A stretch of 64,000 bases of DNA from Geosiphon pyriformis. Lineage: Eukaryota; Glomeromycota; Glomeromycetes; Archaeosporales; Geosiphonaceae. Every line of letters begins with the position of its first letter. Position 1 is the first letter of the stretch. The stretch covers positions 531,008 through 595,007 of the forward strand of contig JAAOMT010000258.1 in the NCBI GenBank assembly GCA_016748015.1, in the 5' to 3' direction. Positions 41,405-53,600 of this stretch are shown here, piece by piece. The position numbers were made by a program, and so were the translations under genes. The notes beneath the pieces were generated by a model. It made no database searches and was not told the origin of the DNA. It worked only from the letters and a program-made list of their open reading frames with translations.

Positions 41405-44400
41405 ATGATGTTAGTGCTTAAATGTTATTGAAATCATTTTAAATTTGCAACAGAATATAACCCAAACGAGAGTTGCATTTCTTTAGATTCAACATTGGCG
41501 AAATTACTGTCTATTTCCCTTACGACAAAATATATCCTGAACAATATGCCTATATGGTTGATCTCAAAAAGGCTCTTGACGCAGGGGTAAAGAGTTGCTC
41601 AATTTTTTGGACCCTCACCCTTCGCTATTAGATCTAAATCTAATTTTATTTTTACAGGGTCATTGCCTTCTCGAGATGCCCTCAGGAACAGGAAAAACCG
41701 TCTCCCTTCTATCTCTCATAGTGGCTTATCAAACGGTGCTGTGACAATTTAGATTCTTTCAAACTTCCAGAAAACTCAACCTCTCGGCTAAAACGGCATA
41801 CGAATCTTGTACAAAGCATTTTCCTAAACAAGATAGAAAATTAATTTACTGTTCTCGAACTGTCCCCGAAATTGAGAAGGCCTTAGCAGAATTAAAAAAT
41901 CTTTACCAGTATCGTACAAATAATCATTGTAATAAGCAATTTCTTGGTATCGGGTTGACATCTCGAAAGAATCTTTGTTTGCATCCTGAGGTGAGAAAAT
42001 CCCCACATGACAGAATTTAAATTTTATGCAAATTTTAATAACTACTCAAATTCAGGTTAGTAAAGAAAAAAAAGGCAAAGTGGTGGATGCTCGTTGTCGT
42101 AATATGACCGCTTCATGGGTCAGAGAAAAGGGTGGAAATACAAAGTTATGCGACTTCTATGAGGTGACCGAGCATTTCTAATACTAGGCTGATTACAATT
42201 TCAAAGTAATAGGATCACTTCATTGCTTAATTTCATGATAAATTTAGCAATTGGAAGCTGCTGATCAGCAAAATTTATTGCCTGATGGGGTATACACCCT
42301 TGAAGATCTTCGAATTGAAGGCAATAAAAATCAGTTTTGTCCATATTATTTGGCCAGAAGATTGGTAGGTTCAAATAATACCGCCGATTTTGAATTACTT
42401 CTAATATGTCATCTCTTTTCTACATTCGTAGATTTCTTTTGCTAATGTAGTGATTTATAGTTATCATTATCTTCTCGATCCCAAAGTTGCCGAATTAATA
42501 TCTAAAGAGCTTTCCAAAGATTCAATTGTCGTGTTCGATGAAGCTCATAATATTGGTATTTATTCATTCACCGACTCATTTTCTTTGAGAATAGTTATTC
42601 ATATCTTTTTTAATCATGTGTGCAATAAGACAACGTATGCATAGAGTCTTTAAGCATTGATATCACCAAACCAATGTTGGATTTAAGTGCCAGAAATCTC
42701 GCTGATTTAACGGCTAAAGTAGAATTGTATATATATATTTTTTCTTTGTGAATTCTTTCTCGTAATTCAATATTGTAGATAAAAATAATTCAATTTTTTG
42801 AAAACTACCTTTGGTCAGGATCAAGCAAACAGATTCTCAAAGGTTACAAAACGAGTATCAGAGACTTGTTGAAGGTTAGGATATCCTCCTATAAAGTTGA
42901 TTCTCAATCGATAAGGTTAAATTTCATATGAAGAGTTGTACATTTCTAGGTCTAAAAGAAGCACGACAATACCGTGATGAAGATGTCTACATGGCAAACC
43001 CTAGTATGATTTCTCTTATCTTGGTTAAGCTTATTAAATAATTCATCAAATCATGAACCTTCTTGTAATTTAGTATTGCCTGATGATTTGTTGAAAGAAG
43101 CTGTACCGGGTGGCATAAGACGCGCTGAACATTTTATAGGATTTCTTCGGCGCTTCGTTGAATATCTAAAGGTGAAAAATGATTCAATTTTTTATCTCAT
43201 ATTACCACCCAGAACACCTTTTATTGAAATATATAAAGACTCGTATGCGCGTACAACACGTCATTGCAGAAACGCCTGCGTCTTTCCTCCAAAATTTGAG
43301 AGACGTAACCTTAATCGAGCGCAAGCCTTTGAGGTAATCTCATATTAAAATCGCACTTTAAACTTGATTTTTCAAATGATTTTAATCAGAATTTTACTTA
43401 AGGTTTTGCAGTGAACGCTTAACAGCTCTAGTTCGTACGCTGGAGCTAACTGATCTCGATCATTTTTACGCCTTGCAAAAAGTTGCCGCTTTTGCCACAC
43501 TTATCGCTACATATGATAAAGGTAGTTTAATTTTCCGAGTTGATATAGGCAAAGTATTAATCATTAACACAAAGTATTTGCTAGGCTTTTTGTTAATTTT
43601 GGAACCATTCGAATCGGATTTGATGCCAAATCCTATTCTGCATCACACGTTAGTCTTATCATAAAGTTTATTTGATAGTTTCTTTTCATGAAAAACTTCA
43701 ATTGATTGGTCTTCCTTTTTTTAACTTTGCATTACAGATGTCTTGATGCCTCTATTGCGATTAAACCTGTTTTTCAAAGATTCAGCTCTGTTGTCATAAC
43801 ATCTGGAACACTTTCCCCTCTTGATATGTATCCCAAGATACTTTCCTTTCAAGCTGCCGTCCAAGAAAGCTATTCGATGACACTAACACGAACATGCTTT
43901 CTTCCCCTGGTCGGCCACCCTTTGAGAATTATTTGCTCTATGATACATAGCGTATTCCTATTCCCCCTTGAGCTAAAATCAGTCCTAAATATTCTAGGTA
44001 ATTACCAGAGGTAGCGATCAAGTTGCGATCAGCTCTAAATTCGAAGTGCGAAATGATCCTGCAGTAGTTCGTAATTTTGGACAAATTCTCGCCGAATGCG
44101 CAAAGATTGTGCCAGATGGAATTGTGGCGTTTTTTCCCAGCTATCTTTATATGGAATCCATCGTTGCAATGTGGCATGAAATGGTAATTAAAATAGGATA
44201 TTTTTTAAGTTATATACATTATCATAATTTAGCTCTGATGAAATTGAAAATCAAATGACAGGGAATTTTGAACCAAGCGTGGAAAAGCAAATTAATATTC
44301 GTTGAAACCCCTGATGCATCTGAGACAAGCCTAGCGCTCGAAAGTTATAGAAAGGTATGATGCTTTCTAATGTGTAATTTCATTAATAAGTTTAATAATA

Positions 44401-45079
44401 TAATAGTTTTTTACTAATTCGAACAAATATATTTTTTTAGGCGTGTGACAATGGACGTGGTGCTATTCTATTATCAGTCGCACGTGGCAAAGTATCCGAG
44501 GGTATTGATTTTGATCATAATTATGGAAGGGCTGTAATTATGTTCGGAGTTCCATATCAATATACTGAAAGTCGAATTTTGAAGGTGTATATTATTTCCA
44601 TAAGTTTTTCAATATAAACAACAAATCTGAATGTTTTCCTTGTTTTATCTTTCGATTACAGGCGAGATTAGAATTTTTACGTGACAATTATCGCATCAGA
44701 GAAAACGATTTCCTCACTTTTGACGCAATGCGTCATGCAGCCCAATGTGTTGGACGTGTTTTACGTGGCAAAACTGATTACGGATTAATGATATTTGCAG
44801 ATAAGGTAAACAAGGCACGATTGAATTCAATGTCTTTTAAAAAAACTAATTAAATTGCTCATATTCCAGCGCTTTGGTCGTGCTGATAAGCGGGCAAAGT
44901 TACCAAAATGGATTAATCAATATATAACTGAAGCCAACACAAACCTTTCAACAGACATGGCACTGGTAAATGCTAAGAAGTTCTTGAGGGCAATGGCCCA
45001 ACCTTTTGAACATTCAAATGAATCTCTTTGGACAGTTACAGATATTATCTCAAGGCAAAATGCAGAAAGAAGGGTCTAG
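41405..45079 (+). CDS. RAD3: TFIIH 5'-3' DNA helicase RAD3/XPD
   Basis: Opens DNA during nucleotide-excision repair as part of TFIIH and has a structural role in transcription initiation. Twenty exons: 41405-41409, 41487-41586, 41658-41735, 41817-41990, 42056-42163, 42248-42364, 42432-42555, 42630-42726, 42819-42874, 42950-43003, 43074-43171, 43239-43333, 43403-43521, 43585-43648, 43738-43909, 43998-44183, 44262-44354, 44441-44584, 44662-44805, 44870-45079; 745 residues (human XPD 760). The 5-nt first exon (ATGAT) places the Walker A lysine at Lys48, the same number as in yeast and man, which supports it. Fe-S cysteines are Cys115, Cys133, Cys151 and Cys186; DEAH is at 230-233. Later motifs: [26 protein letters not shown], and [14 protein letters not shown]. 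Two donors are weak (GTCGGC at exon 15; GTTAGT at exon 1). Confidence 0.95.
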
Positions 45080-45361
45080 AGAACTGAATTGTAATTGAAT
45101 ATATTTCAATATTGATGCATTAATTTGAGTATGATCATTCATCGGCTGGAACAAAATACCCGATACCTATTTTAGAATTGTATTACAATTAAAATCCTTT
45201 GGTAGCTAAATGATTTCTTCGCAGGCAATGTGACTGCGTCATAGTGTTCATTGGCTCCAAAAAAAGGTTTTAACTCTTGAAATTTTTAATCGCCATATTA
45301 TCAGAACAAGTTTGAGTATCATTGATAAATTCCTCAAGATTTCAACGTAACTTTAAACATA

Positions 45362-48300
45362 ATGAGGCGGTTTACTCGACGTCGCGTATCTTATGTCATC
45401 ACCCATGACCAACACGACCATGGTCATCTGTTGGGAGTTAATTCTTTGGCCCTTGATACTACTACTGTCCAACAAAGTGCTGACAAACCCGAAGGGATAT
45501 TGTATTCTGCAGGACGTGACGGAGTAATTGCTTCCTGGGATTTAAATTTGCGTTTCAAAGAGAGAAAGACAAGGAGTTCTTTATTGAATGGATCATCATC
45601 TAAAGTTAGCATTAGTAACCTCGAAAAACAAGCTGAGGGAGACGAAGGGGACGAAAATGTACCTCTTGCCCAGAAGTTAAACGAGTATAAAAGTGATTGG
45701 GAGCTCAACATTGACGAGCTTTCTACAATGGTAGGCTTAGACGCTCTGCTTCTAGTCTACAAGACTTAATTAAAAAACAAGTTCCAACAATTATAATTTA
45801 CACATCTTAAATTATCTCCCTCTAAGGACTCCCCGCCAAAATCAACCTTTCGTCAATCCTTTCAAAGCCATACCGATTGGGTCAATGACATAATATTATG
45901 CCATAACAATCAAACTCGTAATTACACATCCTTAGCCTCATTGATCGTTTCCCGATATCGAATTTCATGTTATTTCGTTTTTGTTTACTGTGTTTGAGGT
46001 AATCCTTAGTTATATCCGCTTCCTCCGACCGAACATTAAAGCTTTGGCATCCACACAAATCCAATAGTCCGGTTAATGTCGGCTATCATACTGATTACAT
46101 CAAAGCCCTTGCTTATGCCCCTGGTCCTGGCTGGGTGGCTAGTGGTGGATTTGATAGAAAGATAATCCTATGGGATATTACTGAATGCAGACCCTCTAGC
46201 GAATCGAAACTTAGTATTCCTGTAGAACATTATTTCAAACCTATAGGTAAGGTAATTGCAAAATAATCAGCTCATTTTTACACTAAAATAAATTTCAATA
46301 CCAAGAGCAGATTTTTTGCGCTTCTATTGATTGATCTTTATTCACAAGAAATTGAAGTACCAAATGTCTTTCGCCCTTCCCTCCTTACCATCATTGCAAA
46401 TTGCTTCAAGTTACGATTCCTGAAGCTTCCCCAAAGTCATCTGTGTACGCGCTTGCTTGTAACCCTTCTGGAACCGTCCTCGTTTCTGGATCTCCTGAAA
46501 AGGTATATTAGTTGAACCAAGTCTTATTTTCAAAAGAGCAGAATTTTCAGAGATTTTATAAACTCTAAGCTAACTTCTAATATTTTATTTCAGATAATTC
46601 GCGTATGGGATCCACGTTCAGGCAAACGAATAATAAAATTCACGGGCCACACTGATAATATCAGAGCTATTTTAGTCAGCGATGACGGAGAACTAGTGAG
46701 TTAGTCTAGATATACTATATTGAAACGTCATGTTTGCTACCAACCAAATAATGAAAAGTAAAATTTTCAGATTTTATCGGGATCTTCAGATACTACTATT
46801 AAACTTTGGTCTTTGAGGGCTCAAAGATGCATTAATACTTTCACGATTCATTCTGATTCGGTATGGACTCTCTTTTCGGATCATCCTCGCCTAGAAACTT
46901 TTTATTCAGGGAGCAAAGATGGATTAGTGGCTAGGACTGATTACAGTGGTTATGCCGAGATTTGTGATGGTGAATGTATAGCCATATGTAAAGAAAATGC
47001 GGGAATCGTAAAGGCAAGCTTCTCTATTCATAAGTTCAGTTGGGAAAATATGAATTGAATTTTTATATTTTCCGAATTTACTAATTCTACCAGGTTGTTG
47101 CGTTGGACAACACCTACGTTTGGACAGCAACATCCAACTCCAGTATCAATCGTTGGGCAAGTTCATATTTAAATTACTTATTCTCCTTTCAAATCAATGA
47201 ATATATTCTGATAACCATTCTGTTTTCTATATTTATCCAGTTAGATGTCCCAAAACATTCACGGGGTAAAGCTTTTCCCTCATATACACCGGCACCCTCA
47301 TCGCCTGTTTCTCCCTCTGTTCAGGTCATACCTTCTTCTGCCATTATCAAGCTGACTCATAGCGATGTCTCCTATGCGGCATCCAGCACAGATTCAGAAG
47401 TTGCAACATTACATTCTTCGGCTACAGATGAAAATCAATATTGTGAAGCCGATTCTGATGATCCAATTCCGATAAGGGATAGACCCGAGTTCGTAATTCC
47501 AGGTATTGAAAATTGTTTCGAAACAAGAACCTCTGTAATCTTGTTTTATTACATATTTATATATTGATGGCTTTACATTGATTTTTGGTCATCAGGTCAA
47601 CACGGGTTAATTAAGCATTGTATATTGAACAATCGCAGACACATTTTGACCCTTGATACTTCTGGTGAAGTTGCACTTTGGGATATAATAATGGTAATTT
47701 CGATATCCGCACTTATTTTTGTCCAAGTGAAAATCCCGCTAAATACATTTTATATCAGTGTATCCGAATCAAAACTTATGGAAGGTGTAACATGGACGAC
47801 GTGTATCAAGAAATTAATACCATAGAATCAATACCCAACTGGTGTTCTGTTGACACAAGAGTGGGGGTAAGTAGCATATGATTTGTATACTCAGTATTGT
47901 GACTATTAATAGAATTCTGTAATTGTTATTAATATAATTAAAGGCTCTGACCATTCATTTGGAGGAGGCTCGCTGCTTTGATGCAGAAATATATGCTGAT
48001 GAAGTTGGGGTACCAGAAGATCCCGATATTCGAGAAGAGCCGAAAAGTAAAAATGTCGAAAATATTTCAAGTTCGATAAATTACGTGCAAATAATCTAAA
48101 ATTTATTGTTTTTTTTAGTAAATCTTGGCAAATGGGTTTTGCGATATCTTTTCAGTAATTTTTTTCAGGCGGTATATGCAGCGCATGTTATTCAAAGACA
48201 TCAATCCGCCAACGAATTACATGCAACACAAAGCCCTCAGTCACCACTACGACCAATTCCACCACATCATATCTCCTTTCCTCCTGCTACGGTGCACGCA

Positions 48301-50000
48301 GGTCAATTCGGAGATATGACAAATATGACGGCTAATGCAAACTTATCGATGTTTAACATGAATTTACCTGGAGCTAATGTTGCCGCCCCTTCTGCTTCAT
48401 CTTCAAATGCCATGAATACAGCACCTCACAATAGTCCCCAGTCACCAACTACACCTTTGGCTGCGTTTACGACTGGTCCATACACTGCTCCAGCAACATC
48501 TACCCATGGACGATCAGATTACTTCACAGGCTCTCATCATAGCTCACCAACTAGCCCAACAGGACCATCGGGTATGCTGACGCCACCAAATACTACAATG
48601 ATGGATAGAATGGGATCGGTTGCAACAGGTCAGGTTATACAACCCCCACCTCCAGCATTTGTAAACCAAGCATCAAGTAACAACGGATCCTCAAGTTCTG
48701 TGATTGGGCGAATCAAACATTCATTTAGTAGTGTTCGTAAGCTGTCTAGATCTCCTAGTAGCGAAACAAAAATAGATAATTTTGCTTTGGGAGGGAGTGG
48801 AAACTATTCAAATTTAATGAATCTTGCCCCGCAAGTTCCAGAAGGACAAAGTCAGGGAACTACCGAAGAAGCTAAGGTGCCTCTACTTTATATTCTTGTA
48901 GATTAAAATTTTACATTTCATTAAAAACTTTTTCGGATTTTCCTTATCTCTCCTTACAGAATAATTCACTCTCTGGTCACACCGCCGAAACAACACCCTT
49001 ACTCTCGGATATTCCACCGGTGGTTCAACAAAATAACGAACAACCAGAGGTACCAATTCAACCCATTCCATTGGGGCATTTCTCTTTACTAGAAAATCCG
49101 GAAATCCACATTCCCCCACACACGACAGTAATCATATCAGAAGAATCTCACGAGGCCTCAACTAATGTTGACTTGTATCGCGGAACAATGATTTCTCTTG
49201 GCACAGACTTTGAAGAAATTCATCAAAAAGCACCGGCATGGCTCATAGAATTTCTTATTAAAGTATTACGCGAAACTTGGTCTTATTTTATGATTCTTCT
49301 CAACATCTCTTGTTTAAATCATTTTTATTCCATCTGTTCAAGAACAAAGTTCCCCCTAAGGATCAGGTCAAAGTCAGCTTTGTACTTAAGCCACATGAAG
49401 GATCAGACCTTAGCGAGTTAGCCAATGGGTATTAAATTTTTTTGTGATATGTTCTTTAAACAATAATAAAATAACTTTATCCAAAAACATTTAGTAATCC
49501 TCGGCTGTCAGCGAACAGGATACTTCGCGTGCGAAAAATACTAACTTATGTAGTAGAGAAACTTGAGCTAGAACATCTTTCGGTTCCTGTAACTACCGAT
49601 CCCCACCAAAACCGTACTTATTCAGCAGAGGGACGAGACAAACAATTGGAAAGAGAAAGGGAAGAAGAAATGAAAAGGTTTGAAATCTTAAAACCCGAGA
49701 TGTGGCTAGAATTGATATGTCAAGATCAGGTAGTTGAAGTAGCTAAGTATTCAAGTATAATATTGTTATAGTCTGGCAAGAAAATTTTTCGATGGTATTT
49801 TCTTTTGTTTGATATAGATATTACCACCCTCGATGACGCTAGCAACAATAAAATCACACATATGGAAATCGGGGGGAGATTTGGTTATGTATTATCGGTA
49901 AGACACTTTAGGCTCAAAATCCTTAAAATGACTTTGCTTCTTAATTTCAATAGTAAATCTTTTTTTTTCATCCCTTAGCCTACGAATGAAAAGCGTTTAA
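45362..50000 (+). CDS. WDR48/UAF1-like WD40 protein (Bun107 family)
   Basis: Homologues activate deubiquitinases (USP1, USP12 and USP46 in man; Ubp9 with Bun107 in fission yeast). Exons: 45362-45730, 45827-45917, 46010-46246, 46411-46502, 46594-46695, 46771-47013, 47094-47156, 47241-47502, 47596-47693, 47759-47866, 47944-48046, 48119-48876, 48960-49262, 49343-49428, 49495-49729, 49818-49897, 49979-50000; 1,083 residues. An N-terminal beta-propeller shows [32 protein letters not shown] and [12 protein letters not shown]. The conserved C-terminal half has [47 protein letters not shown] and [20 protein letters not shown]. Exon 12 encodes a Ser/Pro/Thr-rich insert (about 200 residues) absent from the human protein. 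Introns after 47,013 and 47,156 appear to be GC-AG. The intron between 45,731 and 45,826 is the least certain. RAD3 ends 282 bp upstream. Confidence 0.92.
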
Positions 50001-50686
50001 GGGAGAGAAGTAATTTCGATGATAATACTCTTGATTATATAAATATTATTGGGCTTGAAAATTTATGATAGTTATATTACTTTATTGTCGTTAATAGTGA
50101 TGTTCGTCATTTACCAGCTGATTGGAATTTATTATTCCGCTGAGTGCTTAGCTTTGATAGTGTTGGGGCACTGGAAATCTGGGTATGTGTTTTCCAAACA
50201 CGAGCTTTAGCGAACTCTGGTGAGCAAAAGGCTATCTCAAGATTTACCGATTAATGTGAAATCTTCAATTTTATAAATTCTTTTATTAGGCTGTAAAAAT
50301 AGTAACTTGTGTAATAATGATAAAAAATGGGAAATCGAACAAATGTGACTTAGTCATCTGACAATTTTAATTGATAGAAATAACTTTTTCCATAATAATA
50401 AAATTAATTTCTCTTGTTTTTTGGCATAACAAAACAAAAATGAAAAATGTTCAAATTTGTACAGTTAATCTGGCTTCGCCAGTAATTAAGAAGGTTTCAT
50501 CTCTTCAACTCTATTCAGAGAAACTATTACACTAAAAAATAAAATTCTAATACTTTAGATAAGCGGAAAAAGAGTAAAGAAAAAACTAATATATATATAG
50601 ATATAATAAAAGCTATGACAAATCTTTGAATCGGATATTTAATCTCACATTTAGAATATTTTTTGAATTTACATTGCCAATACTAT
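50001..50686. other. Convergent 3' intergenic between WDR48-like and VPS41
   Basis: About 690 bp between two gene 3' ends. It contains a perfect GC-rich hairpin at 50,470-50,482 (stem CTGGC, loop TTC) and a short TATATATATAGATATA run. No ORF of note. The hairpin lacks a T-tract typical of a bacterial-type terminator and has no known function here. Confidence 0.6.
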
Positions 50687-53600
50687 TCAAAGCCTCAAGG
50701 TGACCATGGGGGGCATTCCGTCCTCCTCTCTCACTTGAGAATTGTTCCCTCGAGCAAATCTCCTCATTAATCCCGGCTTCCCGATAGCTCTCCCCTGTTT
50801 CTCCTTGCCTCCATTGTGTTGTTGTGCATCATGACATATAGGACATGTCGGAGGATTGCCTAAAGATCGAAGTAAGGTAGAATGCCTTATCTTTGGCCCA
50901 ATAGTGTATCCAGCGCTCGTTAGCTTGATTGCATTCTCAGAAGTTGGAGGAACATTATCTTCCAAAAGACATTTTTCATGGTAAGCATGGCGGCAGAAGA
51001 AGATAATAGTTGTAAGGTTCGTTGCTGCGGTTTCTATAGTTATAAATTGAAAAGTAAATAAATTATGATGATTAAAATCTACGAAAAATCTTGATTTACC
51101 GTCTGAAATAAATATTTCTTGACATATCGAACAGCTCAAGTCGTCTAATAAATAAAAATAAAATGCGATTTATAAATAAAAATTGAAGTCACATTGAATT
51201 TTCAAATAATGGAATTATACCTCCGCATGAAATACCACGTTTCTGCGCACGCTGAAGTTGATCCGCCATTGCAACGCTGTCACTTACTAAAATTCTTTCA
51301 CATCCTTCTCGCAATGAAGCCTGTTAGAAATTTTGATCCAGTAGTTAGTAAACTTATAATCAAGAATTTTAGCTCGATTTTCTACACTAACTTGTAGATT
51401 ATAGTCTTGAAGAACTTTTATCAAGGAGTCTTTAAGTTCTGGAATTTCTAAACCCTTAGGAATTTGATTAATCAAACGGATCGGATCAATGTCAGTACCA
51501 CCAAGGTTTTCTAACAAGCCTTTGATGAAAACTGTTTTTCCAACGTATTAAAAATTTATTAGATGATATAACATTTAAATTAATAAATATTGACATATCA
51601 ATAGACTCACGAGGCTTGTCCTTAGAATAGGTTAATAGATCTTCCCATAAAACGTCATCCTCTTGCTCTTTGGCAAAATCAATGGCCTGTTAAACATGTA
51701 ATTTGTTAAATCGATTGAAAAATCTTTCATGCTGACCGAGTATACCCTAATACTCACTCGTTGGACATCTTGAAGTCGTTCAATAATCAACATCAGTGCC
51801 TTTTTGTTATTACCCGTACGCCCAAGGATAAAAACCATTTCTGGAACCAAATCACGTTGTTCACAAACTTTATATGCCTAATTAAAATAGATATGACTGT
51901 TTTAGTGATATGAAGAATAATATCATGTTGATAAAAAGCTAGTGGCAAATTATAGTACCTTCTCAAGTGAAAAATAATTACTGGTTCGCAAAAAATCCAT
52001 TAGTCGTGAAGCGTCGTACTCTGCATACAATTCTACCTATTTTAATGTGATGCCATCATCAAAAAATGTAATTTAAAACCAAAGAGAAATAAATTACCAA
52101 AACACCAACCTGCAAATCATGATACTCATAGCCCATATGTGGATCATGTAAGAAAAGAGCATCAAGATATATGTAAATAAAATAAGGGTGTTTCTGCAAC
52201 TGTTTGACAACCCGGGAGATCTGTGAGAAGAGTAAATGAATAAGATAACCAGAATGTGACAAATATAGAAAGCTGAAATTTCAAGACGGCATACGAACAG
52301 GAACTGATTCAGTATTTTGCACAAGAAGTTGCACAGCAGGGCCTTCACTTGGTTTTGTAATAACTGGTGACTTCGCAGAGTTTTCATTCGATTCTTGGGA
52401 ATTTTCAGGGGCATCATCTTGCTTTTTCTCTTCAAGTGATAATAAATGTTGGTCGAATTCCATTAATAAGACGACTTTATCTTGAACCGACGAGAATAAA
52501 TTGTATTCTCGGATCAAATCAAAAACATTCGGCCGACGGAGTCGAAGATTATATTCTAAGGCCTTGTCGGGTTCATGATTATAGGCATATCTGTAATAAA
52601 AAATTTTATTTCACGTAAATGAAGTATCTCAAACCTCAAATGTGATAATGGATTTACTTACAATTCTGCTAAACATTCCATTAAAATGGTATTGTCGCCT
52701 TCTTTATGTAAGCTGTCTTCAACCAAAAGGATCACGCTCTGAATGTTATAGATCGTAGGTGGCCAGCGGGTTATGGTTGCGTAAAGAGCCTAAGGTTTTT
52801 AAGGGATCTTATGACTAGTAATGTATTCTTTTTGATCTGATAGGTGAATTAAAGAAAAATCCTTTAAAAATTGCAATTACCTGGTGATCATGGTTTAGAA
52901 AATGTGCTAATACCATTTCATAGACTACGCTGCTCAATTGGGGATTTTTGAAAGGTATATACGGTGTGATTTCCTAGTAATAAAAAGTTCTTAGTTAATC
53001 ATAGAATATAGAAGTTTATTAATCTAATAGGTTCCCAACCTTTAAATGCCGATGTTCAGCAAATCTGAAAATCCAATCATCCCAAAGTTTAGCTTCATCC
53101 CAGTGCTTAGAATCTGTCTTAAGAATGGTAGGACAAGCCTTGGCCGCCTTTTCATACTCTCCTTTAAAAGATAATTAAAATGAATACATCTTCAAATTCT
53201 TAAAAATAAAGGATACAATTGATGTTAAAATAATCTTTACCCTCGTCGATCAAGTGAGATAAATATTTAAGCCCAACGTCTGTAATGTCATATGCCTTGC
53301 TACCTCCGAAAACTTGGGCTTCCCGAAGTGAACTCAGGGCTTCTTCGTATCTCAATCGTTCCAGTAACCACCCGATATGATCATCAAGATCACGGGGTTT
53401 AGCAACCACCAAGTCTTTTGGACTAACCACATAAAACAGATCTTCATCGGAAGGTAAGAAATCGAGTACATAATCATTTGCTTGATACTCTTGAAAACCA
53501 TGGAGAGAAATTGCGTCGGCGGAAACTTCTTCGTTGTATTTATTGATTATACGTAATTCTGGTCGTTTTGCACGCTACATTTAAGAATAATAGCAATTAA

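Noticed and set aside
43938-44177. Antisense frame opposite RAD3 exon 16
   Set aside because: It is a shadow of a conserved helicase exon.
50470-50482. GC hairpin as an intrinsic terminator between WDR48-like and VPS41 genes
   Set aside because: There is no T-tract after the stem, and eukaryotic nuclear genes end by polyadenylation.
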